From positions 3,335,001 to 3,399,000 of the forward strand of contig CAHIKZ030000058.1 of the NCBI GenBank assembly GCA_903632075.3: 64,000 nucleotides of DNA, read 5' to 3'. Positions 42,798 to 52,316 of the stretch are shown one piece after another. Every line of letters begins with the position of its first letter. Position 1 is the first letter of the stretch. A program made the translations under genes and the position numbers. The DNA comes from Acanthosepion pharaonis. Its lineage: Eukaryota; Mollusca; Cephalopoda; Sepiida; Sepiidae. The notes beneath the pieces are model-generated. The model was not told the origin of the DNA. It did no database searches and saw only the letters and a program-made list of their open reading frames with translations.

Positions 42798-43224
42798 GCG
42801 AAAGGCGGTTTTATTTAAGGACTTAACTGTCAAACGGAGAGAATGAATCCATTAAGAATTATCATCCTTCGAGAAAAGCAAAGACTACATGCAAGGAAAT
42901 GAAGAAATAGAAGGAAATGCTAATATCGATATTGATTCAAACGACACCAGTGACGCTATCAAATCTTATCACCTTCTTCCACACACTGCGCTTGTCACCC
43001 TCTTATCACTTCGACTCGCAAGGCTGTGTAGCCATCAACGCTACGCAAGATTTCTACCAGGTAAACTAACATACAATCCCGACAGCGAAAACAAAATGTC
43101 GCACAACCACTTCTCTTTCAAATGTCGTCCTGATGATTACGTGGTTGCAGTTAAACGTTCTTCATAATAATATATTGAATGACTTATTTATCCGAACATT
43201 AGGAAAATCTCGATAGAAACAAAG

Positions 43225-43400
43225 AAAAAACTTACGAAATATCAACCCAACTATATGGCAGGAAATGCTGGACAATCTTCTAACAGATGAAGAAAAGAAT
43301 TGAAACAACAAAAATATGGTTCTACAGAAGGATGCTGGGAATACCATGTAAACAACGACGAAATTTATAAAGATAAGAAACAATAAACAAAAAGTAGGCT
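43225..43400 (+). mobile_element. RTE-like LINE C-terminal fragment
   Basis: The + strand codes, with one stop, LYGRKCWTIF, QMKKRIETTKIWFYRRMLGIP and KQRRN. This matches the segment after the reverse transcriptase in RTE/CR1-like LINEs (Y-G-E-CWTI...M-RRIE...W-RRML-IP). Only about 55 codons. The preceding frame (42889-43167) shows no LINE motif. Confidence 0.65.
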
Positions 43401-43454
43401 TGTACATGGTGCGGTGGGCAAATAGCTACCATTTTATATATTTATTTCGCGCAG

Positions 43455-44123
43455 GTGTGTTGTTTGTTTTTGATTTTGTCAACTGCACAGTAGAACAGGG
43501 TCAGTTTGGAACCGTTTAAGGGATAAAGAGCACAGTTCGCCGAGAAATTTGGAAAACGCATCCTGTACTGCTTGGCATTCGCGCCGATAACTCTAATACT
43601 AACATTTCAGAATCTTTGGGTGTCAATCTTAGGACAGCGTAGAAGACTCGGAAAGAGTTTGATGAATTTAATGGTGATTACGAAGGAACGGTAGTTCGGA
43701 AAACTTACTCTGATTAGAAAAGAACTGCCAGATGTGTTGGTGAGGGCCTCAGATTCAACACGAAGGCCAACATCAAGTGCCCTGTGGGAGTAGTTCTGCC
43801 CTGGGTCAATTGGCTGGCTACTGAATGACACTGAGTCTAGCAACAGGTCTCTGAGCCATGCCATACATGCAGAGGAACCCAGTCATGGCTATTTGACAAT
43901 TTATTTGACAGCATCACTCCTAGCTCACCAGACTGCCCACAGCGTGATTATTATATGTAGAGCTCAGACCAACAAAACTCATTGTCATACCAAAGATGAA
44001 CAAAAGGCAAGGTTTATGGCAGCATTCACCATCTTAAACAAGGAGACCACCCAGAAGAGAAGCAGGAAAATCCGAAGTCGTCTAAAGGCCGTGGTTGAAG
44101 CCAATGACGATTTTATTGAATAA
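43455..44123 (+). pseudogene. Tc1/mariner-type transposase, decayed full-length copy 4
   Basis: Covers the whole family length: the N-terminal part matches copy 3 (GAAATTTGGAAAACGCATCC, ATTCGCGCCGATAAC, CTCGGAAAGAGTTTGATGAA), then GCCTCAGATTCAACACGAAGG. It ends with QTNKTHCHTKDEQKARFMAA, RSRLKAVVEAN and DDFIE. The DYYVWG motif region (about 43945) is damaged and stops occur throughout. A CT/TA tract follows about 80 bp later. Confidence 0.75.
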
Positions 44124-44205
44124 AGGAAAGAAATGGAAAAGGAAAAAGAATGACAAAGAGGCTTTGTTCTCAGAGGAATTTCATATCACTATGACTCACA
44201 CAAAA

Positions 44206-44278
<73 letters not shown>
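44206..44278. repeat. (CT)n(TA)n compound microsatellite
   Basis: CT units 44206-44225 run into TA 44226-44278; a structured repeat starts at the right edge. Confidence 0.96.
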
Positions 44279-44279
<1 letters not shown>

Positions 44280-44620
44280 TGCTCCCCCTCCTTGGAGGGG
44301 TGTAGGCGCATCATTTATCATCTCTCAGTTGCGTCTCTGTCCTTGGAAAGAATACGCTCAGGGGTTTTTCTGTCTAAGGACAGGGGGGGCAACTGAGAAA
44401 ATAATACTGAAGAGGTGTCCAGCCCTGGGGAACAGCTGCCCGAGGCCGCACCCTCGCATTGGGAGGGATCGGTGCTCGCACCGAGGCTAGCGCAACCGAC
44501 AATTGCGAGGGGCTGAGGGGGAATTTTTATCCCTGCCCGGGTGTAAGCGTTCGGGTCCCCACATTAAACCGATCTTGTGTCACATCTCGTTCTAGTGGGG
44601 GAACTAGTAAACATCGTGAA
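44277..44620 (+). mobile_element. Structured RNA-like SINE G, copy 1
   Basis: A GC-rich element. The order is TCCTTGGAGGGGTGTAGG, TTTATCATCTCT, a long hairpin (44326-44396: CTCAGTTGC pairs GCAACTGAG and CTGTCCTT pairs AAGGACAG), CAGCTGCCCGAGGCCGC, a second GC-rich stem region, a GGAATTTTTAT Sm-site-like word, then CCCCACATTAAACCG and CTTGTGTCACATC. Copy 2 at 50697-51300 keeps the pairing. No coding. The head source was not identified. Confidence 0.75.
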
Positions 44621-44789
44621 TGAGTGTGAAACACACGCCGACGAAACATGTGTGTGACTGCTGACTGGTTGTGTGCAATAGAAGTGATTTCAAACACACA
44701 GTGAACAAAGATAAAGGGATCGAGAACATACTTTCGTCGCGGCAATGTATGTAGAAAGATCATCACTGACTGACTGGCGCGGTTTCATG

Positions 44790-44915
44790 GTAACCTGTCT
44801 CGCTTGTTAGACTGTTCTAGTTCCACGTGCTATGCCTATTAAGTATGGAACAGCGAGAGGGGATCGAACTCACTACTTATATATGATCAAGCTGCTAGCC
44901 AATATGCCACGTCGA
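44790..44915 (-). mobile_element. tRNA-like SINE head
   Basis: The minus strand reads CGACGTGGCATATTGGCTAGC and later GTGAGTTCGATCCCC (B box) at tRNA spacing. It abuts the + strand type C SINE body. Confidence 0.55.
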
Positions 44916-45195
44916 ATACCTGGTTAAGGCGGCGGAGAACTTGGAGAGGGGAATTAACAAGAGATAACTGATAACTGACATCCATTAGACATGGCACGTG
45001 GAACTAGAACAGTCTACCCCAGCGAGCGAAATAAAGGGTTCAGTTCGACATTCCAACCACCTGAAGAAGGCCGGAGCGCACAACGGCCGAAACGTTGTGA
45101 TAAATATGGCAACAGAGAGGAGGAGGATAGTTCGACCAATGTAATTAGTGTACATAATACCTCATCTCAGAAATATAGACAGATACTGTACTGCG
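44915..45195 (+). mobile_element. Type C SINE, headless copy
   Basis: From GAATACCTGGTTAAGGCGG through AGACATGGCACGTGGAACTA, CTACCCCAGCGAGCG and CTGAAGAAGGCC (45061-45072), GGCC and GAAA (45085-45092), to CATAATACCTCATCTCAGAA. The cleanest copy of the hammerhead-like segment. Confidence 0.8.
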
Positions 45196-45520
45196 GTTAA
45201 GTTTTTTGATTTAATGTGTCTTGTGTTCGTATAATTTTAGTCTTTTCGAAGACGTACATTATGTAGAAATTCTCCGAGCGCTTTCGGCTATGCTTCTAGC
45301 TATTATAAAGGATTATTTAATTTTTACTTTTCACTGAATGTGTGGATTGTTTCATGTATGTATCTAAAGTTGTAGGACGCTCTATATTCCAAACACGGTT
45401 GGCACATTTTGACCTTGTTTATAGGCGATGTTATTGAGTGTTTGAGTCTTTTTTGTTAGTAATATTTCCAATCTGTCGTTTTTAATGAAACTTGTATAAA
45501 AGAAGGATTGATGCCCAAAT
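45196..45520. other. No gene seen
   Basis: No motif. Confidence 0.45.
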
Positions 45521-45720
45521 ACACACAAACACACACACACATACATATATATGTGTGTGTATGTATGTATATATGTCTGTATGTATGTATGCGTGTGTAT
45601 GTGTCGTTTTATCGCATATTTTTTGTTTCCCTGGCTTTTTTTTTCTCTTGTCCTTTCCTTTGTCCCGCTTCTTTTTTACTCCTTCCTTTTTTTTTCTTGC
45701 CATTTTATTCACGATTAATA
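45521..45720. repeat. (CA)/(TG)/TATG repeats and pyrimidine-rich tract
   Basis: CACACA and TATGTATG motifs 45521-45603, then a T/C-rich stretch to 45700. Confidence 0.8.
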
Positions 45721-45854
45721 TCATATTGATTTTTCGGTCAGTAATCATACCTCACTCCAGCTAACATTGACTCGGTGTGTCTTGAACTGCTACTACACTC
45801 TGGTCCTATGAACTAGAACATGTCGAATCTGACATACAATCAAGCAGAATAGTA

Positions 45855-45956
45855 TTAGGTTGCTGCAAAAATAATGACGTAATAATGTCGTTTTTGGACG
45901 TATTTTTTAACGTCAAAAAACGACATTATTACGTCATTATTTTTGCACCAACCTAA
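45855..45956. mobile_element. MADE1-like mariner MITE
   Basis: A 102-bp near-perfect hairpin starting TTAGGTTGCTGCAAAAATAA and ending with the complement GCACCAACCTAA, flanked by TA on each side (45853-45854, 45957-45958). The terminal repeat is the Hsmar1/MADE1 type (TTAGGTTGGTGCAAAAGTAA in primates). Inner arms ATGACGTAATAATGTCGTTTTT pair with about 3 changes. Confidence 0.9.
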
Positions 45957-45958
45957 TA

Positions 45959-46490
45959 ATATAGACTGTTAATTATCTCGTCAAGTATGCGTCTGGCCCA
46001 AGCAAATTGGGAGCGGGTAGTTTCATTATTGTTTCTTTTGATATCTTTTTCAAGGGTAATGATAATGGTAGTTACAATGTTAAGGTTATTTTTGTAGCTT
46101 TTTAAAATCATTTTCATTTATATAGTATAACCATTTGAAAATTATCTTTTTTGAGATCTTTAATGAATTCAGACTGCCTTTCCTTTTTAACCCCGTTCTT
46201 TATAAATCTACTTTTCGTCTTCATTTAAACCTAAATTACCTTCGACAAACACTTCTCCTTTTCACGTCTTTCTGTCTTTGATTTTGATTTTTGATTTGTT
46301 TATGCAGGTTAAGTGTTAAAAATAAATATTAGTAGGATAGAAAAATGATTGACTATTGACTTGAGAGCCTGTAGCACAAAGTATCGGGTTATGATAAAAT
46401 TATCTGGGTAGAACTTTTACTCTACCTCTGGAAGACGAACGAAAATAGAAGCAAAATTACTAAATGACCAATAAGTTATTCTATACAACA
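45959..46490. other. No gene seen
   Basis: AT-rich, no motif. Confidence 0.45.
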
Positions 46491-46880
46491 CTAGCAGTAG
46501 AGCCCGGCGTTGCCCGGGGATGTAACAGTAAGAGATAGATCAAGTATTGGCCATCATAAAGACTGAAAAATAAAATTGAAAAAGATTATTGTTTAAGGTT
46601 GACAGACACGCATGTCTGAATTAGATTTTTTTTTTGTTTTTTTTACGAATTGGTCAAACCCAAACTCAAACAAAAACACTGTTTTCAATATTTATGAGTC
46701 TACCGATTGAATAGAATTTTGTTATAAACAATTGTCTTGTACATGGGATTTTTAAAGCATTCTGAATGTAAAAAAAAGAAAAAAGTGTGCAAAACAATAA
46801 GAAACACTACCTGCCAAAAAAAGTGAAGTTTTGCTGAAATCTGTTGAAAAATGTAGGAAATCCGATCCCATATATAAACG

Positions 46881-46918
<38 letters not shown>

Positions 46919-46930
46919 CCTGGGTTTTAT
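46491..46930 (+). mobile_element. RTE-like/SINE tail with CCCGGCGTTGCCCGGG word, copy 1
   Basis: GAGCCCGGCGTTGCCCGGGG (46500-46519) is a dispersed word I know from other invertebrate repeats. Downstream TGAAATCTGTTGAAAAATGTAGGAAATC, TATATAAACG, then (CA)n (46883-46918) and CCTGGGTTTTATAATAAGTA form a tail repeated at 47080. Confidence 0.6.
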
Positions 46931-47077
46931 AATAAGTATAACTTGATATGAGTTGTCCCCCTTTCATTTTTGCGATGCCTCTTAATCGTGTTTTCAAATT
47001 GATTTCGTGCAAAAACAATTGTGTTTTTCCAATTTTTGGCGCTGTCAGAACCACCGCAAGGTAATTTTACGTAGTCC

Positions 47078-47161
47078 TGTGAAGTTTTGTTGAAATCGGT
47101 TGAAAAATGTAGGAAATCTGATCCAATATATAAACGTACAGACAGACAGACAGACAGACAG

Positions 47162-47193
<32 letters not shown>

Positions 47194-47215
47194 CCTGGGT
47201 TTTATAATAAGTATG
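47078..47215 (+). mobile_element. Same tail, copy 2
   Basis: TTGTTGAAATCGGTTGAAAAATG, TGATCCAATATATAAACG, (CAGA)n(CA)n (47139-47190) and ACCTGGGTTTTATAATAAGT. Nearly identical to the previous copy, 220 bp away. Confidence 0.75.
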
Positions 47216-47809
47216 ATTCTAACAAGAACAACGGGTTTTTGATAATGGTCAGAAAGCATGTCTGTTTTGCCATTATTAATAATTTCTTGCCTCACTATGT
47301 GACCCTGAGCTAAAATTAAACTCACTATAGCAAATAACAATCCTAATAAAAACGACATTATGTAATGTAACATTTATAAGGGAAAAGCATTTTCCAGTTT
47401 CCATGCTAGCAGTGTATAAAATAAAAATATTTCATATAACAATGAACGCTATTTTAAAGGGAACACGATCTTGATATATTGTTTTATCACAAAACATTTA
47501 AATTTCCGCCAACCAACCTAGATGCTGAGATCAATCTCAAGAAATATATGGCTCTGAGCAGTCATGCAAACGTTATTCCCTTTTTGAAGAGAATACGATC
47601 TTATCAATTAGGACATGCAGAACTACCGTGATAAGAGAAGGCTCATTTACATTCTAAAGGAGTACACACCTTTCGTTAGGGCTTCTTTCAATCTATATCT
47701 GCGAGGGTTTGTTCTTTAACCAAAACGTAAATACAGTAATTTTTTTTTAAATGATTTCTTTAATCCGTTACTAATTCCTGTTACGATAAAGTAAGTATAA
47801 ATGGGAGCC
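47216..47809. other. No gene seen
   Basis: AT-rich, no motif. Confidence 0.45.
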
Positions 47810-48108
47810 AGGGTGAAGTAATGGACAGCGACTTGGATTGAGGAATCGGGGTTCGAATTCCTGTCGAATCCATTACATTAACTTACGTTCTAATACTCTT
47901 GGGAAAGGTATGGATCCTCTTCTTCTCTCACCAGCTATGGGTAAACAGCAGAACAGATCGAGTCCTATAGCCTTGGAAGGCAGCTGGTCTACTGCAGTAA
48001 GAAATGGCAACTTACTGCGTGAAAAATAATCGTCGTCGCCAGTCATGTATCGAAAGATACATGATCGCCTAAGCATGTATCACGCATGGCACATAATCGA
48101 TTGACTGA
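47810..48108 (+). mobile_element. tRNA-derived SINE (type A), copy 3, best preserved
   Basis: Head GGTGAAGTAATGGACAGCGAC, B box GGGGTTCGAATTCC (47847-47860), body CTTGGGAAAGGTATGGATCC, CAGCTATGGGTAAACAGC, CCTTGGAAGGCAGCTGG and end ATACATGATCGCCTAAGC...CACATAATCGA. Confidence 0.88.
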
Positions 48109-48672
48109 AGTCCAAATATAAAAAAAATAACTCTAAACAATATCCACAGAATCAATTTTAAAGAACAAATTTAAAAGACCGAATATTGAGATATTTTGAT
48201 TATCTGTTAATCTCCAAATCTCAGATCATCATTTTTTAAACTTTTCTTTTACATTGTGCTAACCTTTATTTGAGGAATATTTTACTGAAGATCAAATGAC
48301 CGCAACTTTTATTTGATTCCATAACTTTCATCAGTATTCTTGCTTATGTAGTTTTATTAATATATTCGCGTTTTTCAAGAATTTACATATAAACAGTCTT
48401 CGGGATAATATTAAATGCCTCATTACTTATGGATACTGTAACTCTATGTAAAAGCTTGTGAAGCTTTATTTGACTCATTCTTATTTAGTGCTGAGAAACA
48501 TTATTCTGATGGATGATAACAAGCCAGAAGGCAGATGGAATATGCTTATTTTATTACCACAGATCTATACAAAAATATCACTTTGTTTGGCTTGTTCGGT
48601 GGCTGAAAAAATGGATATTACCATCCTGTTCAAGCAGGCAATATTCGATCCCGGGTATTTTTTTTTTTATCA
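48109..48672. other. No gene seen
   Basis: AT-rich, no motif. Confidence 0.45.
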
Positions 48673-49330
48673 TTTAAGCCCAAGCAAGGGGTTAATATCA
48701 CTCGGTCGCTAGGGCGTTACTGGGACTGAAAGAAAATGAGAAGACATTAGTGAAGCGAAAGGACAATAAAAGAACAGATTTTAAGAGGACAGAAGTAGGC
48801 GATTGACGTTTCCTTTAAATTTTTGAAGTTTGTAGTTGACAGGAAAGCAAGATGAGTTCAACAGTAAAACAGTGAGACCTAATTGCCAATCAAGTAGCAC
48901 GCTTAAATTCATGCAAAGATACAAGAAGGAAATCTCATCAGAACAATTTCGCATTAAAATATTTGTAGAAAAGACGGTGGGAAGCCAGGTCACGACGGTG
49001 AGAAAGTGACGAAAATCGAGATACCAGATTAGGACCCGTTACATTACAAACCCTTCTTTGAATTTTGTCAAGAATCTCTAGATATATATTTGGATCACGA
49101 AACCAGATATCGCTGCAAATTGTCTGGCGCGACACAATAAGCCAAGTTTCCTAGTAGCAGACCAAGCAAAATGGCGGAATGTGTTGCTCTCCAGTAAGTT
49201 AGCAACAGACATACTGACGTCAAGCAGAAAAAAGTTGTCTATGGTGTTTAAATGAAAACAGTTTCGTTTTGGAGACATTGAAATGTACACGTAAATTTGG
49301 GCACCTTGAGGTGGTGTAATAGTTAGCAAG
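48673..49330 (-). mobile_element. LINE 3' end (jockey/CR1-like), copy L5
   Basis: Minus strand: NCFHLNTIDNFFLLDVSMSV, SATRKLGLLCRARQF, a decayed IYLEILDKIQRRVCNVTGP, VSRFSSLSHRRDLASHRLFYKYF, GNCSDE-like, HEFKR-like and NVNRLLLSS, then the 3' end. It extends about 300 bp farther 5' than L1, covering the region between the reverse transcriptase and the C-terminal end. Confidence 0.75.
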
Positions 49331-49440
49331 ATTGTCTCGCTAAAACAATTACGAATGAGTAGTGAGTTCGATCCTCACTGGGTGCCTCTTACTTTCGGCC
49401 TTGTGCCACATCCAAGCTACGCTTGGAAAATCACAAAGTA
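49302..49440 (+). mobile_element. tRNA-derived SINE type B, best copy
   Basis: GCACCTTGAGGTGGTGTAAT (A-box region), B box GAGTTCGATCC at 49364-49374, CTCACTGGGTGCC closing the acceptor stem, then the 3' module GGCCTTGTGCCACATCCAAG and CTACGCTTGG. A nearly full tRNA-like fold precedes the 3' module. Confidence 0.75.
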
Positions 49441-49504
49441 CACGTAAGTTCTAACCACCTTTAACCATTGTTTGGGGGTCGTTTTCGAGAGCTTTTTTTT
49501 CTAA

Positions 49505-49640
49505 TCGCGTTCCTTCCATGCAAGGCAGTAAAGCCAATAAAACACAAGATTACTGGGTGGGGAACAGTTAGAAACAGGAACATCGCTAAGGAACAAGAAC
49601 CAAGAAAAAGTAATCAGTAGGAGTGTAGATACGGATTGAA
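49505..49640 (-). mobile_element. LINE 3' terminus, copy L6
   Basis: CAAGGCAGTAAAGCCAATAA and the following 100 bp match the minus-strand 3' ends of L4a and L5. Confidence 0.5.
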
Positions 49641-49837
49641 ATTGCATAGCATGGGGCCGAATGTGAGTTTCACAAGCGACAATGTAGAGGAGAGAAAGAG
49701 AAAGAGATTTAGAGAGGATGAATAAAGTGCATAAATAGATAATGTGGGCGAAGACAGAAAGCGGCAGTTTCTTGGCTGAATAGTAAGTGACAATAGTATA
49801 AACATTGAAATACAAATAGTCATAAAATATTTCATAC

Positions 49838-50260
49838 ACGTTCTGGGTTTGAGGATAAAATATATCCGGCAACAAGGCCACTGATCAGGAGTTTTTGAGG
49901 AACGTGGAACCTCCTCTTAATTGCCGTGCTTCCCACGTCCACCCTGACCTCGGGTGTTAGCGCCTGTTAGTGTCCCAGATATGGCCAAATAGTTAACATT
50001 AAAACCAGCGTCAAAACACTATGAAAGTATCAAAATGGATTATTATAGTGAAAATAACAGCAATACCTTTTTGAAAAAAAATTACCAGCAATACATTTGA
50101 CTCTCGACAAATAACCTCTTTACAAAAATACGTCCATCAAACCTTATCTCCTACAAAATGATATCTTACAAAAATAAATATTCAATTCATACCATTCTAT
50201 TCTTGCTGGCATTAAATAACACATTGAGGGTGGTATACCATAAAACTAAATAAGCCTAAC
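49838..50260 (+). mobile_element. Minisatellite-bearing element, copy E4
   Basis: One 30-bp unit (49839-49868), then core GCAACAAGGCCACTGATCAG, TTCCCACGTCCACCCTGACC, ACTATGAAAG; short ACCAGCAATAC units (50060-50100); tail CTTGCTGGCATTAAATAAC and ACCATAAAACTAAATAAGCC. Confidence 0.7.
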
Positions 50261-50696
50261 CTCTTCATACATTACAATCCATGAGGGGATAGATCAATAA
50301 ACAGATAAAAGATAGTATACTGTGAAAAATATTAATACAGCTTTTATATAATTGCATATATCAAAACGATGATAGTATAACATGTTTATACAACATGGAC
50401 GAGAATTAAATATTTAAAGGGATAAGGGGTAGAAAGAGGTGGTACGGGAATAGTCTGCGAAAATATCAAAGCCATAAGATTGATTGATAAAAATAAATAG
50501 AGGGAAAAACGGGCTTGCTGGTTTTATTTTAAGAGACAGTGAACGAAATACAGATAGGCAGATCCCGAAATTCTACCACGAGCTGAAGAGTATAGAGAAA
50601 GAGTGGAAGTAATGGCAATTAATTTTTACAGGATTTATTCCTTTTCCCATATGCGAAAGAGGTCGGTGTTCGAATGGGATATAGAGTTTTTTTTTT
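50261..50696. other. No gene seen
   Basis: AT-rich, no motif. Confidence 0.45.
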
Positions 50697-50743
50697 TAAA
50701 TCGCTCTTTGGAGTGGTTTCTAATACATCTATTTATCATCTCT

Positions 50744-51002
50744 AAAAAGAATACCCGCTCGGCCCGGTGGCTAGGATCAAAGTGTAGTATCTGCGCTTTG
50801 TGAGCTGCCGGGTTGGGTGTCTGTCGAACTCGGACGAAGCTCCTCCGAAGGGTACGGTTTCGTTGGAGGAGGTTGACGGAACTGGCCCGCCTCGTCTGGT
50901 TTGGATGGTTATTTATTTTTGGCTGGGCCTACGGGCTCAGAGATACCCACATTAAAAAGGCCTTGTGCCACATTCGATACCCGTGGGTGGATTGATAAAT
51001 AC
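50744..51002 (+). mobile_element. U2 snRNA-derived SINE
   Basis: Flanked by a perfect 18-bp direct repeat (50726-50743 and 51003-51020), which is its target duplication. The head (50758-50796) reads CTCGGCC, GGCTA and GATCAAAGTGTAGTATCTG, i.e. U2 snRNA stem I and the branchpoint-pairing region. The middle is GC-rich and not U2. Near the end are TTATTTTTGGCTGG (Sm-site-like) and GGCCTTGTGCCACATTCG, the 3' module of type B SINEs. Confidence 0.85.
50753..50803 (+). ncRNA. U2 snRNA 5' domain-like head
   Basis: About 32 of 38 positions agree with vertebrate U2 from nt 9 (as I recall it), including the invariant GTAGTA that pairs with the intron branch site. The loop of stem I is changed (CGGT for TTTT) and the sequence leaves U2 after about 50 nt. 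A retroposed head, not a U2 gene. Confidence 0.85.
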
Positions 51003-51300
51003 CATCTATTTATCATCTCTCAGTTGCGTTTCTGTCTTTGGGCAGAGTGCACACAGGGGTGACTCTGTCAAAGGACTGTGTCGCAACTGAGGAAAATTAT
51101 ACAGAGAGGTGCACAAACCTGGTGAACAGCTGCCCGAGGCCGCGCCCTCTCATTGCACGAGGGAGAGGGATCGATGCTCTCAGCGAGGCCGGCGTAACAT
51201 ACGGTTGCGGGTAGCTGCGGGCAATTTTTGTTCCTGGTCCCGGTGTACGCGCTCTTGTCCCCACCTTAAAAAAAAGACCGTTTGAAAACTAGTCTTAGTC

Positions 51301-51600
51301 GGGTGACAGAGTAAATACCTAGATAACAAAATAACCGGGCAACGAACATTGATAACGAAGAGAAAGCGAAATACCACGGGCGAGAGAAGATCAGAGGTAA
51401 GGATAAAAAAATGTGGAAAATTATTTCTCGTCAGCCGTAGAATTTACTTCCTTTTAAACAAATTTTAACCACTTCTGAATCACCCCTGGAGAAAACATTT
51501 ACACCTATCCGAATAGGTGTGTTTGCCTGTAGGTATAGACACATAAATAGTTCTTATTGCTATGCTTCGCCAACGTTGGCAAGGACCACTGTCACTCACA

Positions 51601-51601
<1 letters not shown>
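51301..51601. other. No gene seen
   Basis: No motif. Confidence 0.45.
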
Positions 51602-51664
<63 letters not shown>

Positions 51665-51715
51665 TTGTGTGTGTGCGTTTTGTGTGTGTGTTTATATATA
51701 TAAATATATATATAA
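51602..51715. repeat. (TA)n with TG-rich continuation
   Basis: TA 51602-51664, then TGTGTG and TATATAAATA motifs. Confidence 0.95.
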
Positions 51716-51734
51716 ATTTAAAATAAAGATTATG

Positions 51735-52262
51735 TAAAATAAAGATAATCAATCCAAATAAATACACGAAGTAAAAAAAAAACAAATTAAAAACTGTTCC
51801 CGCCAAAATAATAGAATGAACTACAGCAATCAACCCCAAAATTGAATAAATATCTTTAATTATCTTCCCAAACCAAAACAAAACTATTAAATAAGCGATA
51901 TAAACAAATTTTTACTACGTTAATAAAAACACCGATTAAAAAATAAAAAATTTTAAAAAAAATTTTAAAAAAAGGTAAGAAATAAAAAGAAAAAAGAAAA
52001 AGAAAAAATAAAAATAAATAATAACAAGCAAAATAATTTAACCCAAATAAATATATAAACAAATAAACAGCTTCTGGTAAAACAACCGCCAAAATAGACT
52101 AACCACAATGCCCCACTGACACGTATATATATATAAATAGCCGAGAAAAATAACAGCACTCGTGGCCTGACGTTTGCATCTAGCATGAAACAGACTGTCG
52201 CCTCTAAGTGTTGACTTCTATGTTCACTTTTATATTTACACACGCTCTATCTCTGATATTGA
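51735..52262. mobile_element. Inverted-repeat element X, copy 2
   Basis: From CCCAAACCAAAACAAAACTA and an A-rich interior to CACAATGCCCCACTGAC, TATATAAATAGCCGAG, then the right end TAGCATGAAACAGACTGTCG, TCTATGTTCACTTTTATATT and CTCTGATATTGAGCAC. The right end is the complement of the left end of copy 1. Confidence 0.65.
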
Positions 52263-52316
52263 GCACTTTATCCCATAAATATAGAATATCTTATGACTAT
52301 ATTTCTTCATAAAAAA

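Larger units (their letters stand above)
50697..51300 (+). mobile_element. Structured RNA-like SINE G, copy 2, split by a U2-derived insert
   Basis: The left end is CTCTTTGGAGTGG...TTTATCATCTCT (50704-50743). The element then resumes at 51003 with the same TTTATCATCTCT and CAGTTGCG, the hairpin partner CGCAACTGAG (51082-51091), CAGCTGCCCGAGGCCGCGCC and GGGCAATTTTTGTTCC. The stem is kept although several bases differ from copy 1. Confidence 0.75.

Noticed and set aside
42889..43167. 92-codon frame considered as a host exon
   Set aside because: No recognisable domain, and RTE-like LINE coding starts just downstream on the same strand; a LINE flank is more likely.
47810..47885. Functional tRNA gene in the type A SINE head
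   Set aside because: A and B boxes are present, but acceptor and anticodon stems do not pair well and the sequence is part of a ~300-bp dispersed repeat.
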